The notes under the pieces: model-generated
What the model was told of the DNA's origin: nothing
What the model saw: only the letters and a program-made list of their open reading frames with translations
Database searches by the model: none
In this document: positions 18,605 through 26,859 of the stretch, in pieces
Position numbering within the stretch: the first letter of the stretch is position 1
How the letters are laid out: each line of letters opens with the position of its first letter
NCBI GenBank assembly: GCA_902489745.1
Contig: CABUBB010000004.1
Coordinates: 118,620-182,619, forward strand
Direction of reading: 5' to 3'
Length of the DNA stretch: 64,000 nt
Origin: Metaruminococcus_A sp003150405
GTDB taxonomy: Bacteria > Bacillota > Clostridia > Oscillospirales > Ruminococcaceae
Translations under genes and position numbers: made by a program

Positions 18605-18827
18605 AAAAGGCAGAAGCGCTGGCAGAAAACCTCCCCGCCAGATTTCATTATACAGCCTGACATACGGAACAACAGGAAAACCTGCGGCGCACAGGTAAAT
18701 CCGCTTAATGCTGCTCGGTTCCCCGCCTGACATGGTTCACGGCAACCCGCCGCACAGGACCCGCTGTTCCGCATGCCGCGCTGTACACTTCATGCTCTGC
18801 CTTTAATGCCGGTATCATCCGGTTTCA
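18605..18827 (-). ncRNA. ffs: Signal recognition particle RNA (long form likely)
   Basis: The minus strand contains the SRP S-domain apex GAACCATGTCAGGCGGGGAA followed by CCGAGCAGCATTAAGCGG, which carries the Ffh-binding asymmetric loop and tetraloop. Flanking arms pair over a long distance (CATGCGGAACA with TGTTCCGTATG), and outer GGCAGAGC/GCTTCTGCC arms extend the rod, so the molecule appears longer than the 4.5S type. The position just upstream of dnaX matches the small cytoplasmic RNA of Bacillus. The 5' end is set from the promoter and the 3' end from the TTTTG run; both are approximate. Confidence 0.82.
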
Positions 18828-18834
18828 GCTATTT

Positions 18835-18863
18835 ATTATACAACATATCTAAAAAAAAAACAA
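18835..18863 (-). promoter_or_regulatory. SigA-type promoter of SRP RNA/dnaX
   Basis: TTGTTT (18858-18863), a 17-base spacer and TATAAT (18835-18840) on the minus strand; a T-rich tract lies within the spacer. Predicted start near 18827. Confidence 0.8.
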
Positions 18864-18972
18864 CACCTTTTCTGTAAGAAAATAGTGGGTTATCCTGCCC
18901 GCCTACAGACATTTACAGAATCAACCGCCCCCTTTCTTTTCGTGATTCCCCCCGCGCTCTCAGCAAAAAAAA

Positions 18973-18996
18973 GCGCGCCGCCAGCAGGCAGCGCGC
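18973..18996 (-). terminator. Terminator of the ECF sigma/ABC transporter operon
   Basis: The stem GCGCGCTGCC/GGCGGCGCGC (one mismatch, four-base loop) is followed on the minus strand by seven or more Ts. Confidence 0.88.
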
Positions 18997-19062
18997 GAAA
19001 CGGTATGAAAATGCAACCTTCATTCTTCACCCATAAACATTTGGGCCCTCGTGAATTGCCAT

Positions 19063-19716
19063 TTAAAGAAGTTCCCGCTTTTTTTGGCGCCATACATAGA
19101 ACAGACAAACAGCCACTCCAAAAAACAGAAGAATACCGGAAACCAACAGCTCCGCCCCCGGAATCCTCGTTAAATAACCAAGGCTTCCAATGGGATAAAA
19201 AATATACGGTGAATCCGCCAGATTGCTGCCTGCCAGATAAAACGCCAGTACAACCAGCGGAACAAACAGCAGGAGCTGTTTAAGCAGCATGGGAACATAG
19301 CTCTTGCTGCATTGGGATACCCAAAACACCCAGGCCGCCGTTCCAAGAGAAACCACGTAACAAAGCAGGATACCGCAAACAATCCATTGGAGCAGGGTGA
19401 GATTTCCAAACACGTAAAAATCTGACATAAAACCCATCACCGGGCAATGCAGGAAAACAGCCATGCTGCTTTGAAAAAGACGGATGATACAAGGGGCTAA
19501 AACAACTGTTGTCAATCCAAACGCCGAAAGAAGCGCCGCCCCAAGCTGGTAAAGCGGCAGCCTGCGGCCCGTTCTGCTCGTCCAAAGAACAGAGTGAAGG
19601 TTTTGGGTGCGGTCGCGCACCGGATAAGGTGCCAGCAAAAGAAAAATACCAAGCACCGGGAGAATAATCAGGTAGGTAAACAGCATTTGCAGGTTTCTCA
19701 CAATCGAGCTGGGCAT
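19063..19716 (-). CDS. ABC-2 type permease, C-terminal half (five membrane segments), split from the gene before it
   Basis: About 217 residues from ATG 19716, consisting of an amphipathic start (MPSSIVRNLQMLFTYLI), a short juxtamembrane motif VRDRTQNLHSVLWTSRTGRR and five further hydrophobic segments. This corresponds to the part of the intact neighbouring permease from its second membrane segment to the end (there HRTSALVLSSRIGRR). The ATG overlaps the TGA of the preceding half (TGATG). The frame also stays open a little upstream (RFVGLMPSS), as expected if one nucleotide was gained or lost near 19720-19740. Either a frameshifted pseudogene or a truly split, coupled permease. Confidence 0.7.
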   Translation of the reverse strand: MPSSIVRNLQMLFTYLIILPVLGIFLLLAPYPVRDRTQNLHSVLWTSRTGRRLPLYQLGAALLSAFGLTTVVLAPCIIRLFQSSMAVFLHCPVMGFMSDFYVFGNLTLLQWIVCGILLCYVVSLGTAAWVFWVSQCSKSYVPMLLKQLLLFVPLVVLAFYLAGSNLADSPYIFYPIGSLGYLTRIPGAELLVSGILLFFGVAVCLFYVWRQKKRELL

Positions 19717-20300
19717 CAATCCCACAAAGCGTCCTGTTCTTTGAACCGATCCACCCGCTCATACCACGCCAGTTTAACCGCGTTTTCATCGCCGTACCGC
19801 TCAAAGGGTTCGTTGCGAGTGTCATAGCTATAATACAAACTTTGCATATCCTGATAACGAAAGCCCAAGTTCGTCTCATTTTCAAAGAACAGCAAATTAT
19901 CCAACACATCCATCTGTTCCTGCCATTCCTGAGACTGCCAGTCCATTCCGGAAAATTTCCCGGCCGTGTTGCGGAAATCGTCCCAGTCATCGTGGTCAAA
20001 GATGCCAGCAGCGGCAAATTCCGGGGTAGCAGCAATAAAAGCATCCAGCTCGTTTACAATCGCTTCCCAGTCCTTTTCCGCATCCTTTCGTTCGTCCTCC
20101 TCCAATGTGGAACCATAGCGTTCCAACCATGTTTTGGCTGTTGTGTACTCAACCTCGGCCCATCCTCTTTCCTCCTCATAATCAAGCCACACAAGCTGGT
20201 TTTCCACAAAAAGGAAGTATCCAAGGACAAGCACCGCCGCAGTTGCAAGCAAAATCCAAAGGCGCCATATTTTTTTGAGTTCCCATAAAAAAACACGCAT
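19716..20300 (-). CDS. ABC-2 type permease, N-terminal half (one membrane segment plus extracytoplasmic domain)
   Basis: The 194-residue product starts MRVFLWELKKIWRLW, has one membrane segment (about 12-30) and then about 160 acidic, soluble residues ending KEQDALWD. The intact paralogue next door begins in the same way (MRVFRWEVRKIVETP), with a membrane segment, an exposed domain and then the multi-membrane part; here the membrane part is in a separate frame downstream. Start ATG overlaps the TGA of the upstream permease (TGATG). Part of the ECF sigma/ABC operon. Confidence 0.7.
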   Translation of the reverse strand: MRVFLWELKKIWRLWILLATAAVLVLGYFLFVENQLVWLDYEEERGWAEVEYTTAKTWLERYGSTLEEDERKDAEKDWEAIVNELDAFIAATPEFAAAGIFDHDDWDDFRNTAGKFSGMDWQSQEWQEQMDVLDNLLFFENETNLGFRYQDMQSLYYSYDTRNEPFERYGDENAVKLAWYERVDRFKEQDALWD

Positions 20301-21469
20301 CAGACAACATCCTTTCTGTGGTACCATTTATAAGCCGCAATCAAGAGCAACGCCAAAACCAGGCATGAAAGGAACACACCTGAGACCTCCCACCAGGCCC
20401 AAAGAGAATTGGAGCCCAAGTCGGTAAACCAGCTGTTTTGCAGGCTCCAAATTTGAAAAGGCGAAAGCAAAAATGCAAACATAGCCCAAAACCAGCGCAG
20501 GGCGCTAAACCAGCCCGGCAACAGCAGCAACAGCATTCCCGCTGCCACAACCGCCACAAAAGCGGCGTAGGTATTCCGTACCAACAGTCCTACCAGCACC
20601 CCAATCAGACAAAACACCAGCACCAGCGCGGCACCCAGGGCGAGCTGCATCCAGAAATATTGGCCCACCGTCATTTCCGTCCAGGTTAAAAACGGCCTTG
20701 GCACCAAATAATCCGGGGACATATGAAAGCTTGTGGAGATACTGGAATTCCAAAAACCAGTGTAATCCCACTGCAAAAAATAAAACGGAAGGGAAACAGC
20801 GTTGAGCAGAAAATAAAAACCAAGCCCGCACAGGGTTCCCGCGCCCGCCTTTGTCAAAGCAATCCTCCGGCCGATTCGGCTGCTGAGAACCAGTGCACTG
20901 GTCCGGTGCAGCGCTTCGGAACCCATAGACAAGAGAACCGATAAAAACGCCAGCAAAATTCCTTCGGTCAAAAGAGCGTGCAATAAAGCATCAAACAACT
21001 GGCGGAACAGCTCGTTTGACAAATCCGCCGCGTAAAGGTCAGCGTCTGCACCCTCTGCGGCAAGCCGGTCAATTACCGGTTGAAGCGCATCGTATTTCGC
21101 GGTGAACAAATCGGCTATTGGCCCGCTCATCCCCAGCCCCTTTATAAAAGCCTCTGCATAATCGGCAGTGTCAATTTTCCCAAAGGAGCCCTTCACCTGC
21201 CCGTTTACATCCACATAAAGGGTGCTTCCCAGCATTTGCAGCAGGCGCTCCCGTTCCTCAGACTGCGGCGCCTGCTTCAGTTTTTCAAGAAATTCCGCAT
21301 CCACCCGGGTACCGAGCTGTGTGGCTGTTTTGCTGACGAACCGCGCGTAATCCCGGTCGTAGGTGCTGGTGAAAATTAAAATGCTGTTGATGAGAAGGCA
21401 GGCTGCCAAAAACACCCACAACGCAGGCGTTTCAACTATTTTCCGAACCTCCCAGCGAAAAACCCGCAT
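20300..21469 (-). CDS. ABC-2 type transporter permease
   Basis: The 389-residue protein has one N-terminal membrane segment (about 17-35), a soluble exposed domain (36-165) and five or six C-terminal membrane segments. Loop motif HRTSALVLSSRIGRR is typical of ABC-2 permeases that accompany a single short ATPase. The gene overlaps the ATPase stop codon (TAATG) and the next gene's start (TGATG), so the subunits are made in register. The substrate is unknown; such clostridial systems are often linked to peptide antibiotics or envelope stress. Confidence 0.85.
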   Translation of the reverse strand: MRVFRWEVRKIVETPALWVFLAACLLINSILIFTSTYDRDYARFVSKTATQLGTRVDAEFLEKLKQAPQSEERERLLQMLGSTLYVDVNGQVKGSFGKIDTADYAEAFIKGLGMSGPIADLFTAKYDALQPVIDRLAAEGADADLYAADLSNELFRQLFDALLHALLTEGILLAFLSVLLSMGSEALHRTSALVLSSRIGRRIALTKAGAGTLCGLGFYFLLNAVSLPFYFLQWDYTGFWNSSISTSFHMSPDYLVPRPFLTWTEMTVGQYFWMQLALGAALVLVFCLIGVLVGLLVRNTYAAFVAVVAAGMLLLLLPGWFSALRWFWAMFAFLLSPFQIWSLQNSWFTDLGSNSLWAWWEVSGVFLSCLVLALLLIAAYKWYHRKDVV

Positions 21470-22326
21470 TACAATCCCACCTTTTCATCACGGTAAACAT
21501 AGAGGAAAACATCCTCAAGGTTTGCCTTGACCGGTTCTGCCTCCTCACCCGGAGCTTCGCTGATAAACCGCAGACGGGTGCCGTTCCCATCCTGCCGTTC
21601 CGAGAGAAGGTAGTCCCCGGCCTTCAAGGCGCTGCCCGCCGGCATTTCAAACAGCTTTCCGTCCAGCATGGAACAGACTTCCGCAGGCGGCTTGCAGCAA
21701 TAGACCTTATGATCGCGCAGCATAATAATTTTGTTAGCAATGGTCTCGATATCCGAGACAATATGGGTTGACAGAATGACAATCCGGTCCTTCGCAAGGG
21801 AGTGAATAATATTGCGGAACCGCACCCGCTCCTTGGGGTCCAGCCCGGCGGTTGGTTCATCCAGCACCAGCAGCTTGGGGTCGCCCAGCATCGCCTGCGC
21901 AATGCCCACGCGCTGAAGCATGCCGCCAGAAAACTTCCGCATCTTCTTCCCCGCTACGTCAGACAGTCCCACCATGTTCAGCAAGGTTTCAATCCGTTCC
22001 CTAGTGGTTTCCTTTGGGATTGCCTTCAACGCGGCAAGGTAGTTTAAGTACTGGCGCGGGGTATAACCCTTGTAGTAGCCAAAATCCTGCGGCAGATAGC
22101 CAATGACGTCCCGGTAATCGGCGTCCAGTGTGCGAATGTCCACTCCATCCCACATAATAATGCCTTGCGTTGGGAACAGCAAAGTCATCATCATTTTAAT
22201 CAGGGTGGTTTTTCCTGCGCCATTAGGGGCTAAAAGGCCGTAAACGCCGTTTTCAAAGTCCAGCGTAATATCCTCAAGCACCGAAAAGTTTCCAAATTTT
22301 TTTGATACCCCATTAACCGACAGCAT
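21469..22326 (-). CDS. ABC transporter ATP-binding protein
   Basis: The 285-residue ATPase has Walker A APNGAGKTT, signature FSGGMLQRVGIAQA, Walker B LLVLDEPTAGLD and the switch STHIVSD. It has a C-terminal extension of about 70 residues as in drug/antibiotic-type ABC-2 ATPases. I placed the start at ATG 22326 (MLSVNGVSKKFG), which has AAGGAGGAG upstream, rather than at the longer open frame. It overlaps the previous gene by 14 bp and the permease by one base. Confidence 0.93.
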   Translation of the reverse strand: MLSVNGVSKKFGNFSVLEDITLDFENGVYGLLAPNGAGKTTLIKMMMTLLFPTQGIIMWDGVDIRTLDADYRDVIGYLPQDFGYYKGYTPRQYLNYLAALKAIPKETTRERIETLLNMVGLSDVAGKKMRKFSGGMLQRVGIAQAMLGDPKLLVLDEPTAGLDPKERVRFRNIIHSLAKDRIVILSTHIVSDIETIANKIIMLRDHKVYCCKPPAEVCSMLDGKLFEMPAGSALKAGDYLLSERQDGNGTRLRFISEAPGEEAEPVKANLEDVFLYVYRDEKVGL

Positions 22327-23053
22327 AGGTTGTCTCCTCCTTGTTTTTTCCGTAATAACCGTGCAGCTCTGCCAAAAAAACTGCACAGAAGCAGCCGGCA
22401 AACAGCAGCAGCACCCCGCTCGGGATCATGAAAACGAACTGCATGCCACCATCCCGCAGCAAAAAGTGAAGCCCAGTAATTACCAACAGCCATACCGCCG
22501 GAGGCACTGCCAGCTGCAACAGTGTACGGCGAAACCGGATTAAGCAGAAAATGGTCCAAGAGGCATACAGAAACAGGGCGCTGAGGGACAGTCCAAGCAT
22601 TTGCAGAAAGGATTCCTTGAGCGATTGCGCCGCCAGCAACGCAACAACCGCATTTACCGCGACGCCAAATCCACCAAAATAGAGCATCCGCATAGCGGTG
22701 AGATGCCGTTGGGTGTAGCGGCAGGTCATGGGAATTTCCCGCGTATTTTCCTGAAGTTCCCGAACGGTAGTCAGGCAGTGCAGCAAAAAGTACAGAGCCG
22801 GCGAAAAAAGGAACAAGAGCATCCCGGAATAGGTGCGGTTAAACGCAGCGTTTGCCAAAATTGCAGCGCCGGCAAACACCGCAAAAAGGAAAGAGACAAA
22901 CAAACAATCGCCTACGCCAAAAAACAGAACCTTGGGACTCAGAGAACGAAACATGGCCAAAAAGTCATTTTTGCGTCGTACAGGCAGCCCTTGCTTTACA
23001 ATCTGCGCAATGGCTGTGTCACGTTCTTCAGGCCCCGGCATGGGTATATTCAT
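22313..23053 (-). CDS. Six-helix membrane protein of the ECF sigma/ABC operon, unknown function
   Basis: About 246 residues with a soluble N-terminal part of about 40 residues (GPEERDTAIAQIVKQG) and roughly six hydrophobic segments afterwards. No enzyme motif was recognised. It is encoded between an ECF sigma factor (26-bp overlap) and an ABC ATPase (14-bp overlap). That position is where many such operons encode the anti-sigma factor, so a membrane-bound anti-sigma role is possible but has no motif support. Start ATG 23053 has AAAGGAG 7 bases upstream. Confidence 0.72.
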   Translation of the reverse strand: MNIPMPGPEERDTAIAQIVKQGLPVRRKNDFLAMFRSLSPKVLFFGVGDCLFVSFLFAVFAGAAILANAAFNRTYSGMLLFLFSPALYFLLHCLTTVRELQENTREIPMTCRYTQRHLTAMRMLYFGGFGVAVNAVVALLAAQSLKESFLQMLGLSLSALFLYASWTIFCLIRFRRTLLQLAVPPAVWLLVITGLHFLLRDGGMQFVFMIPSGVLLLFAGCFCAVFLAELHGYYGKNKEETTYAVG

Positions 23054-23582
23054 CTTCAAACTCCTTTCTCAGCACGTTCAGCAGCCGGTAATAACGCGAC
23101 TTTACCGCCGCTTCTTCCCGGCCCAGCATACGGGCAATCTCCGGAAAGCTGTACTCCCCGTAGAGGTGAAGCCGGTAAATTTGCTGGGTATCGTAGTCCA
23201 AACCGCTGACATACCGTTCAATCTTTTCCAGCAGTCCGCGCTGCTCAACCGCTCGAACCAGTATTTCACGTTCATCTGCCAATTCGGTTTCTTCCAGCGG
23301 GACGCTCAGTACCGAGGATCTTCGCCGGCTGTCAATGATCTTGTTGGTCGCAATCCGGTAAAGCCAGGCGCGGAAGCTGCCTTTGTGATGATCGTACCGC
23401 CCAATGGACTGAAGTGCCGCAATAAAAATTTCCTGGGTCAGATCCATTGCGGCCTCCTTGCCGCCAAGCTGACGGTAGGAATAAACGTAGATTTCGTTAT
23501 AATACCGCGAAACCAGCTGGTTTGCCGCATGTGCATTCTGCCGTTTCTGAACCTGCCGGATCCAGTGGCGTTCCTGTTCCAC
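23028..23582 (-). CDS. ECF-type RNA polymerase sigma factor
   Basis: The 184-residue protein has region 2 (LVSRYYNEIYVYSYRQLG then DLTQEIFIAALQ and FRAWLYRIATNKIID) and region 4 with a helix-turn-helix (YSFPEIARMLGREEAAVKSRYYRLL). Group IV sigma factors are held inactive by a partner, often encoded next to them. The next gene is a membrane protein, followed by ABC transporter genes. The operon is likely autoregulated, though I could not identify the promoter. Confidence 0.92.
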   Translation of the reverse strand: MEQERHWIRQVQKRQNAHAANQLVSRYYNEIYVYSYRQLGGKEAAMDLTQEIFIAALQSIGRYDHHKGSFRAWLYRIATNKIIDSRRRSSVLSVPLEETELADEREILVRAVEQRGLLEKIERYVSGLDYDTQQIYRLHLYGEYSFPEIARMLGREEAAVKSRYYRLLNVLRKEFEDEYTHAGA

Positions 23583-23752
23583 ACCGTCACCTCTTTCCCT
23601 CTATCTTATAATTCGTTTTGGATTGCCCAATCGTTTCACTATTTTTAAAAATTTTTTAAGCATTTCCCATCTCGTTGCTTACAGGCGGGCGCAGTACTTT
23701 TGTTTAGCATAGCACAGAACCAGGTACCGGTTCAATGGCATGTTCCGGAAGC

Positions 23753-23801
23753 CCAAAACAAAAGGCAGATGGTTTTCGTAACCATCTGCCTTTTGTTTTG
23801 G
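23753..23801. terminator. Long perfect terminator hairpin after the spoIIA operon
   Basis: A 22-bp perfect stem (23753-23774 with 23780-23801) and loop TTCGT; the stem has As on one side and Ts on the other, so it can act in both directions. It ends sigF transcription. Confidence 0.9.
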
Positions 23802-23853
23802 ACATTGCCGACACGCACTGATCCACACCATTTGCAAAAACACCTGCACGCCG

Positions 23854-24519
23854 TCACAGCAGGCGTTCCCGGAGTGCAGCGAGGATCTTCTTTTCCCGCC
23901 GGGAAACCTGTACCTGGGTCATTCCAAGCATCTGCGCTGTCTCCGATTGGGTTTTTCCTTTAAAATAGCGCAGGACAATGAGCATGCGATCCTTTGGTTC
24001 CAGTTGACCAATGACCTCCTTAAGGGAAATGGAGTCGGCAAGCTGTTCCTCCAGTGTTTCCACACGGACGTCAATCTGCCCGCCGCCCTCCTCCTCGCTC
24101 TCGGTGAGCGAAACGGTGGGAGTACCAGCGTTAACCGCCTCCACAACCTCATCTGGGTCTACGCCGAGCGCATCGGCAATTTCAGAAACCGCAGGCTCCC
24201 TTCCCGTCTTTTGAAGGATACGCTCCCGTTCGCGCGTTACCTTCATGGAAAGCTCCTTTAAGCTTCTGCTCACCTTGACCGAGCCGCCGTCGCGGAACAA
24301 GCGGCGCATCTCCCCCAAAATCACTGGGACGGCATAGGTGGAAAAGCGGACGCCGCGTTGGTCATCAAACGCGTCAAACGCTTTGACAAGCCCCATGCAT
24401 CCGGCGGAAAAAAGGTCGTCGTATTCAATCCCCTTGCCCCGGAAGCGGTTGGCACAGGCATGTACTAGGCCCATGTTTTCCTCAACAAAGCGGTCACGTT
24501 CCGCGGGTGCTTTAACCAT
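23854..24519 (-). CDS. sigF: RNA polymerase sporulation sigma factor SigF
   Basis: The 221-residue protein has sigma regions 2 (GKGIEYDDLFSAGCMGLVKA, RFSTYAVPVILGEMRR), 3 and 4 (QSETAQMLGMTQVQVSRREKKIL) of the SigB/F/G subfamily. In sporulation it is the first forespore-specific sigma factor, held by SpoIIAB until SpoIIAA releases it. It overlaps the spoIIAB stop by 8 bp in the classic spoIIA operon, which fixes the identity as SigF rather than SigG or SigB. Confidence 0.96.
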   Translation of the reverse strand: MVKAPAERDRFVEENMGLVHACANRFRGKGIEYDDLFSAGCMGLVKAFDAFDDQRGVRFSTYAVPVILGEMRRLFRDGGSVKVSRSLKELSMKVTRERERILQKTGREPAVSEIADALGVDPDEVVEAVNAGTPTVSLTESEEEGGGQIDVRVETLEEQLADSISLKEVIGQLEPKDRMLIVLRYFKGKTQSETAQMLGMTQVQVSRREKKILAALRERLL

Positions 24520-24955
24520 TGCGGCTACGGGAGTTCAGTTTTTTGCGCAGAAGTACTGTTGTGCCTTTTCCGGGTTTAGAGCTTACATGGAGCGAATCCA
24601 TAAAGCTCTCCATCACTGCAAACCCCAAACCGGCGCGTTCCTCCTCCGGTGCGGTTGTAAACATGGGTTCCATCGCCTTTTTCACATCCTCAATGCCGCA
24701 ACCGCGGTCTTTGATTTTTATGTAGGCGGTTCCCCCCTCCAGCACTCGTGCCGTAATGGCAATGGGGCCGATGGTATCCCGGTAGGCGTGAACAATGCAG
24801 TTAGTCACCGCCTCCGATACTGCTGTTTTAATATCGGTCAGCTCATCCAGCGTGGGGTCGAGCTGGGTGAAAAAGGAGGCTACCGCGCTGCGCGCAAACG
24901 CCTCGTTGACCGAATTGCTTTGAAACGTCAGTTTCATCTCATTTTGAACCTTCAT
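24512..24955 (-). CDS. spoIIAB: Anti-sigma F factor and serine kinase SpoIIAB
   Basis: The 147-residue GHKL kinase has the N box (AVSEAVTNCIVHAY), the G1 box (KDRGCGIED) and a G2-like segment (ERAGLGFAVMESFMD). It binds SigF, and phosphorylates SpoIIAA on serine. I set the start at ATG 24955 (MKVQNEMKLTF), six bases after GGAGGGG, because a longer frame begins inside that site. Encoded between spoIIAA and sigF. Confidence 0.96.
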   Translation of the reverse strand: MKVQNEMKLTFQSNSVNEAFARSAVASFFTQLDPTLDELTDIKTAVSEAVTNCIVHAYRDTIGPIAITARVLEGGTAYIKIKDRGCGIEDVKKAMEPMFTTAPEEERAGLGFAVMESFMDSLHVSSKPGKGTTVLLRKKLNSRSRNG

Positions 24956-24969
24956 GTCCTGCCCCTCCA

Positions 24970-25275
24970 CTACTCGATTGTCGCCAGCTTGTCCAGTCCT
25001 GCAAGCCGCATCACTTTTTTTATGTGGTTCGGCGTATGTAAAATCTTTACTTCGCCGTCCATTGTCTGCATCAGCTTGTACCGTCCCATAACAAGGCCAA
25101 TTCCGCTGCTGTCCATAAATCCCACGTTTTTAAAGTCCATCACCAGGGTGCGCGGCCGGTTGCTCTCAATGCTCCGGTCAATTTCTTCGCGGATTTCCCT
25201 GGCGCTGTGATGGTCAATTTCCCCTGTCAGATAAACAGTGACGAGTTCATCCGACACATTTATTTGCAGATTCAC
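24970..25275 (-). CDS. spoIIAA: Anti-anti-sigma F factor SpoIIAA
   Basis: A 101-residue STAS-domain protein with the phosphorylated-serine motif NVGFMDSSGIGLVMGR. When unphosphorylated it binds SpoIIAB and frees SigF in the forespore. It starts at GTG 25275, with GGGAGG at the proper distance, and heads the spoIIA operon. No sigma-H-type promoter was identified with confidence upstream. Confidence 0.96.
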   Translation of the reverse strand: MNLQINVSDELVTVYLTGEIDHHSAREIREEIDRSIESNRPRTLVMDFKNVGFMDSSGIGLVMGRYKLMQTMDGEVKILHTPNHIKKVMRLAGLDKLATIE

Positions 25276-25326
25276 CTAATATTCCTCCCATCTTCCGCCG
25301 CATATTATCGTTTACGGCAAAAAAAC

Positions 25327-25354
25327 AAGCCTGTATCAAATATGATACAGGCTT
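25327..25354 (-). terminator. Terminator of folC
   Basis: A 12-bp perfect stem AAGCCTGTATCA/TGATACAGGCTT with a four-base loop, followed on the minus strand by a run of seven Ts. Confidence 0.88.
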
Positions 25355-25370
25355 AGCGTAAAAAAGATTG

Positions 25371-26651
25371 TCAGTTCTTGTATGCCAAAGCAATTTCGCG
25401 GATATCCGCCGCAAGGTAAAGCGAGCCGCAGATGATCACAATGCCATCCTCACCCACCGCTTCGGCGGCCAACCGGATTGCTTCTATATAATCCGAGGCG
25501 GAACGGCAATCCGCACAGTAGGCGCTTGCCTCCGTACAAAGAGCGTCCCGTCCCAACGCGCGGGGGTTGTCAATATCCACCGCAATCATCCGGGTGCAGA
25601 GCGGCCCAATCTCGCTGAGTAAGGTGTCCACCGCTTTTTCGGCGAGCATGCCAACCACCGCCGCTATCCGCACCTTTCCCAGCGAATGGAGCGCCGCAGC
25701 CAACGCTTTTGCTCCGTCAGGGTTGTGCGCGCCGTCAAGGATAATCATCGGGCGCTCGTGCAGCACCTCAAACCGGGCGGGAAATTTTGCGTTTGCAAGG
25801 CCGTTTTTGAGTTGCTCCTCCCGCACGGCAAATCCCTTGTTTTGCAGGACGCGGATGGTCTCAATCGCCGAAAGGGCATTGTAAACCTGGTGTTCCCCCG
25901 CCAGGCGGATGTGGTACTCCTCCCCGCCGTAGGCAAAATCCGAACCGAACGCCGTAAGGGATTTGATTTCCACCGAACCGGCGCTGGGCAGGATGAGCCG
26001 GCTTCCGGTTTCGGCGCAGTGCTGCATTAGGACGGCAAGAGCCCCCGGGTCCTGCTTCGCATAGCAGACAACATCGGTGTTCCGCTTGATGATCCCCGCC
26101 TTTTCGACGGCAATCTGTTCCACCGTATCCCCTAACATCTGGGTGTGGTCGAGCGATATGGCGGTAATTACCGCCGCAAGCGGCGGCGCAATGACGTTGG
26201 TGGAATCAAACCGCCCACCAATGCCAACCTCCAGACAGACAATGTCGCACCGCTGCTGCTCAAAATAGCACATCGCCAAAGCGGTGACCAGCTCAAATTC
26301 CGCAACAATTTCACCGCCTGCGCGCATCTGCTCCACAAGCGGCCTTACCCGCTCCACCAACTGAGTGAGATCGGCTTCGGAAATCATCTCCCGGTCAACC
26401 TGCATCCGTTCGCGGAAATCCAGAACATAAGGAGAGATAAACACGCCAGTCTTGTAGCCCGCCTCCTGAAGCACCGAAGCAGTCATCACCGTGGTCGAAC
26501 CCTTGCCGTTGGTGCCCGCCACATGGACAAACCGCAGCCGATCCTGTGGGTTTCCCAGCAAGGAGAGCAGCTTTTGAACCCGCTCTAGGCCCGGCTTAGG
26601 CCCAAACCGCTTTTGGGAATGGATGTATTCCAACGCTTGTCGGTAATTCAT
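25371..26651 (-). CDS. folC: Bifunctional folylpolyglutamate synthase/dihydrofolate synthase
   Basis: The 426-residue Mur-ligase-family enzyme has the ATP loop VAGTNGKGSTT near residue 45, the folate site FISPYVLDFRERMQ, the motif VGIGGRFDSTN, and the C-terminal LDGAHNPDGAKAL. It adds glutamate to folates and may join dihydropteroate with glutamate. Single-gene unit ending at the hairpin 25327-25354; it lies 208 bp downstream of valS on the same strand. Confidence 0.95.
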   Translation of the reverse strand: MNYRQALEYIHSQKRFGPKPGLERVQKLLSLLGNPQDRLRFVHVAGTNGKGSTTVMTASVLQEAGYKTGVFISPYVLDFRERMQVDREMISEADLTQLVERVRPLVEQMRAGGEIVAEFELVTALAMCYFEQQRCDIVCLEVGIGGRFDSTNVIAPPLAAVITAISLDHTQMLGDTVEQIAVEKAGIIKRNTDVVCYAKQDPGALAVLMQHCAETGSRLILPSAGSVEIKSLTAFGSDFAYGGEEYHIRLAGEHQVYNALSAIETIRVLQNKGFAVREEQLKNGLANAKFPARFEVLHERPMIILDGAHNPDGAKALAAALHSLGKVRIAAVVGMLAEKAVDTLLSEIGPLCTRMIAVDIDNPRALGRDALCTEASAYCADCRSASDYIEAIRLAAEAVGEDGIVIICGSLYLAADIREIALAYKN

Positions 26652-26859
26652 CGAACGACCTCCCTTCCAATCCGAAATATCCGCGTCAACGCGGTTTTGA
26701 CAGAACAGCAGAGCTTCCGCACGCGGCGCACAGGTTGGGGGCTTCGGGCATGTTAGCCAGTGCCATGCTCACCAAAGCGTGTGTAAAAGCAACCCACATG
26801 CCCTTTTTCTGCTTCAAAGTCTCCACCGGTTTCTTACTCCAAAGCTCCTATCGCTCCAC

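Noticed and set aside
18575..18733. N-terminal extension of DnaX by about 50 residues
   Set aside because: The segment is the SRP RNA region, and the family N-terminus (MYQALYRKWRP) starts at 18574 after AGGAGG.
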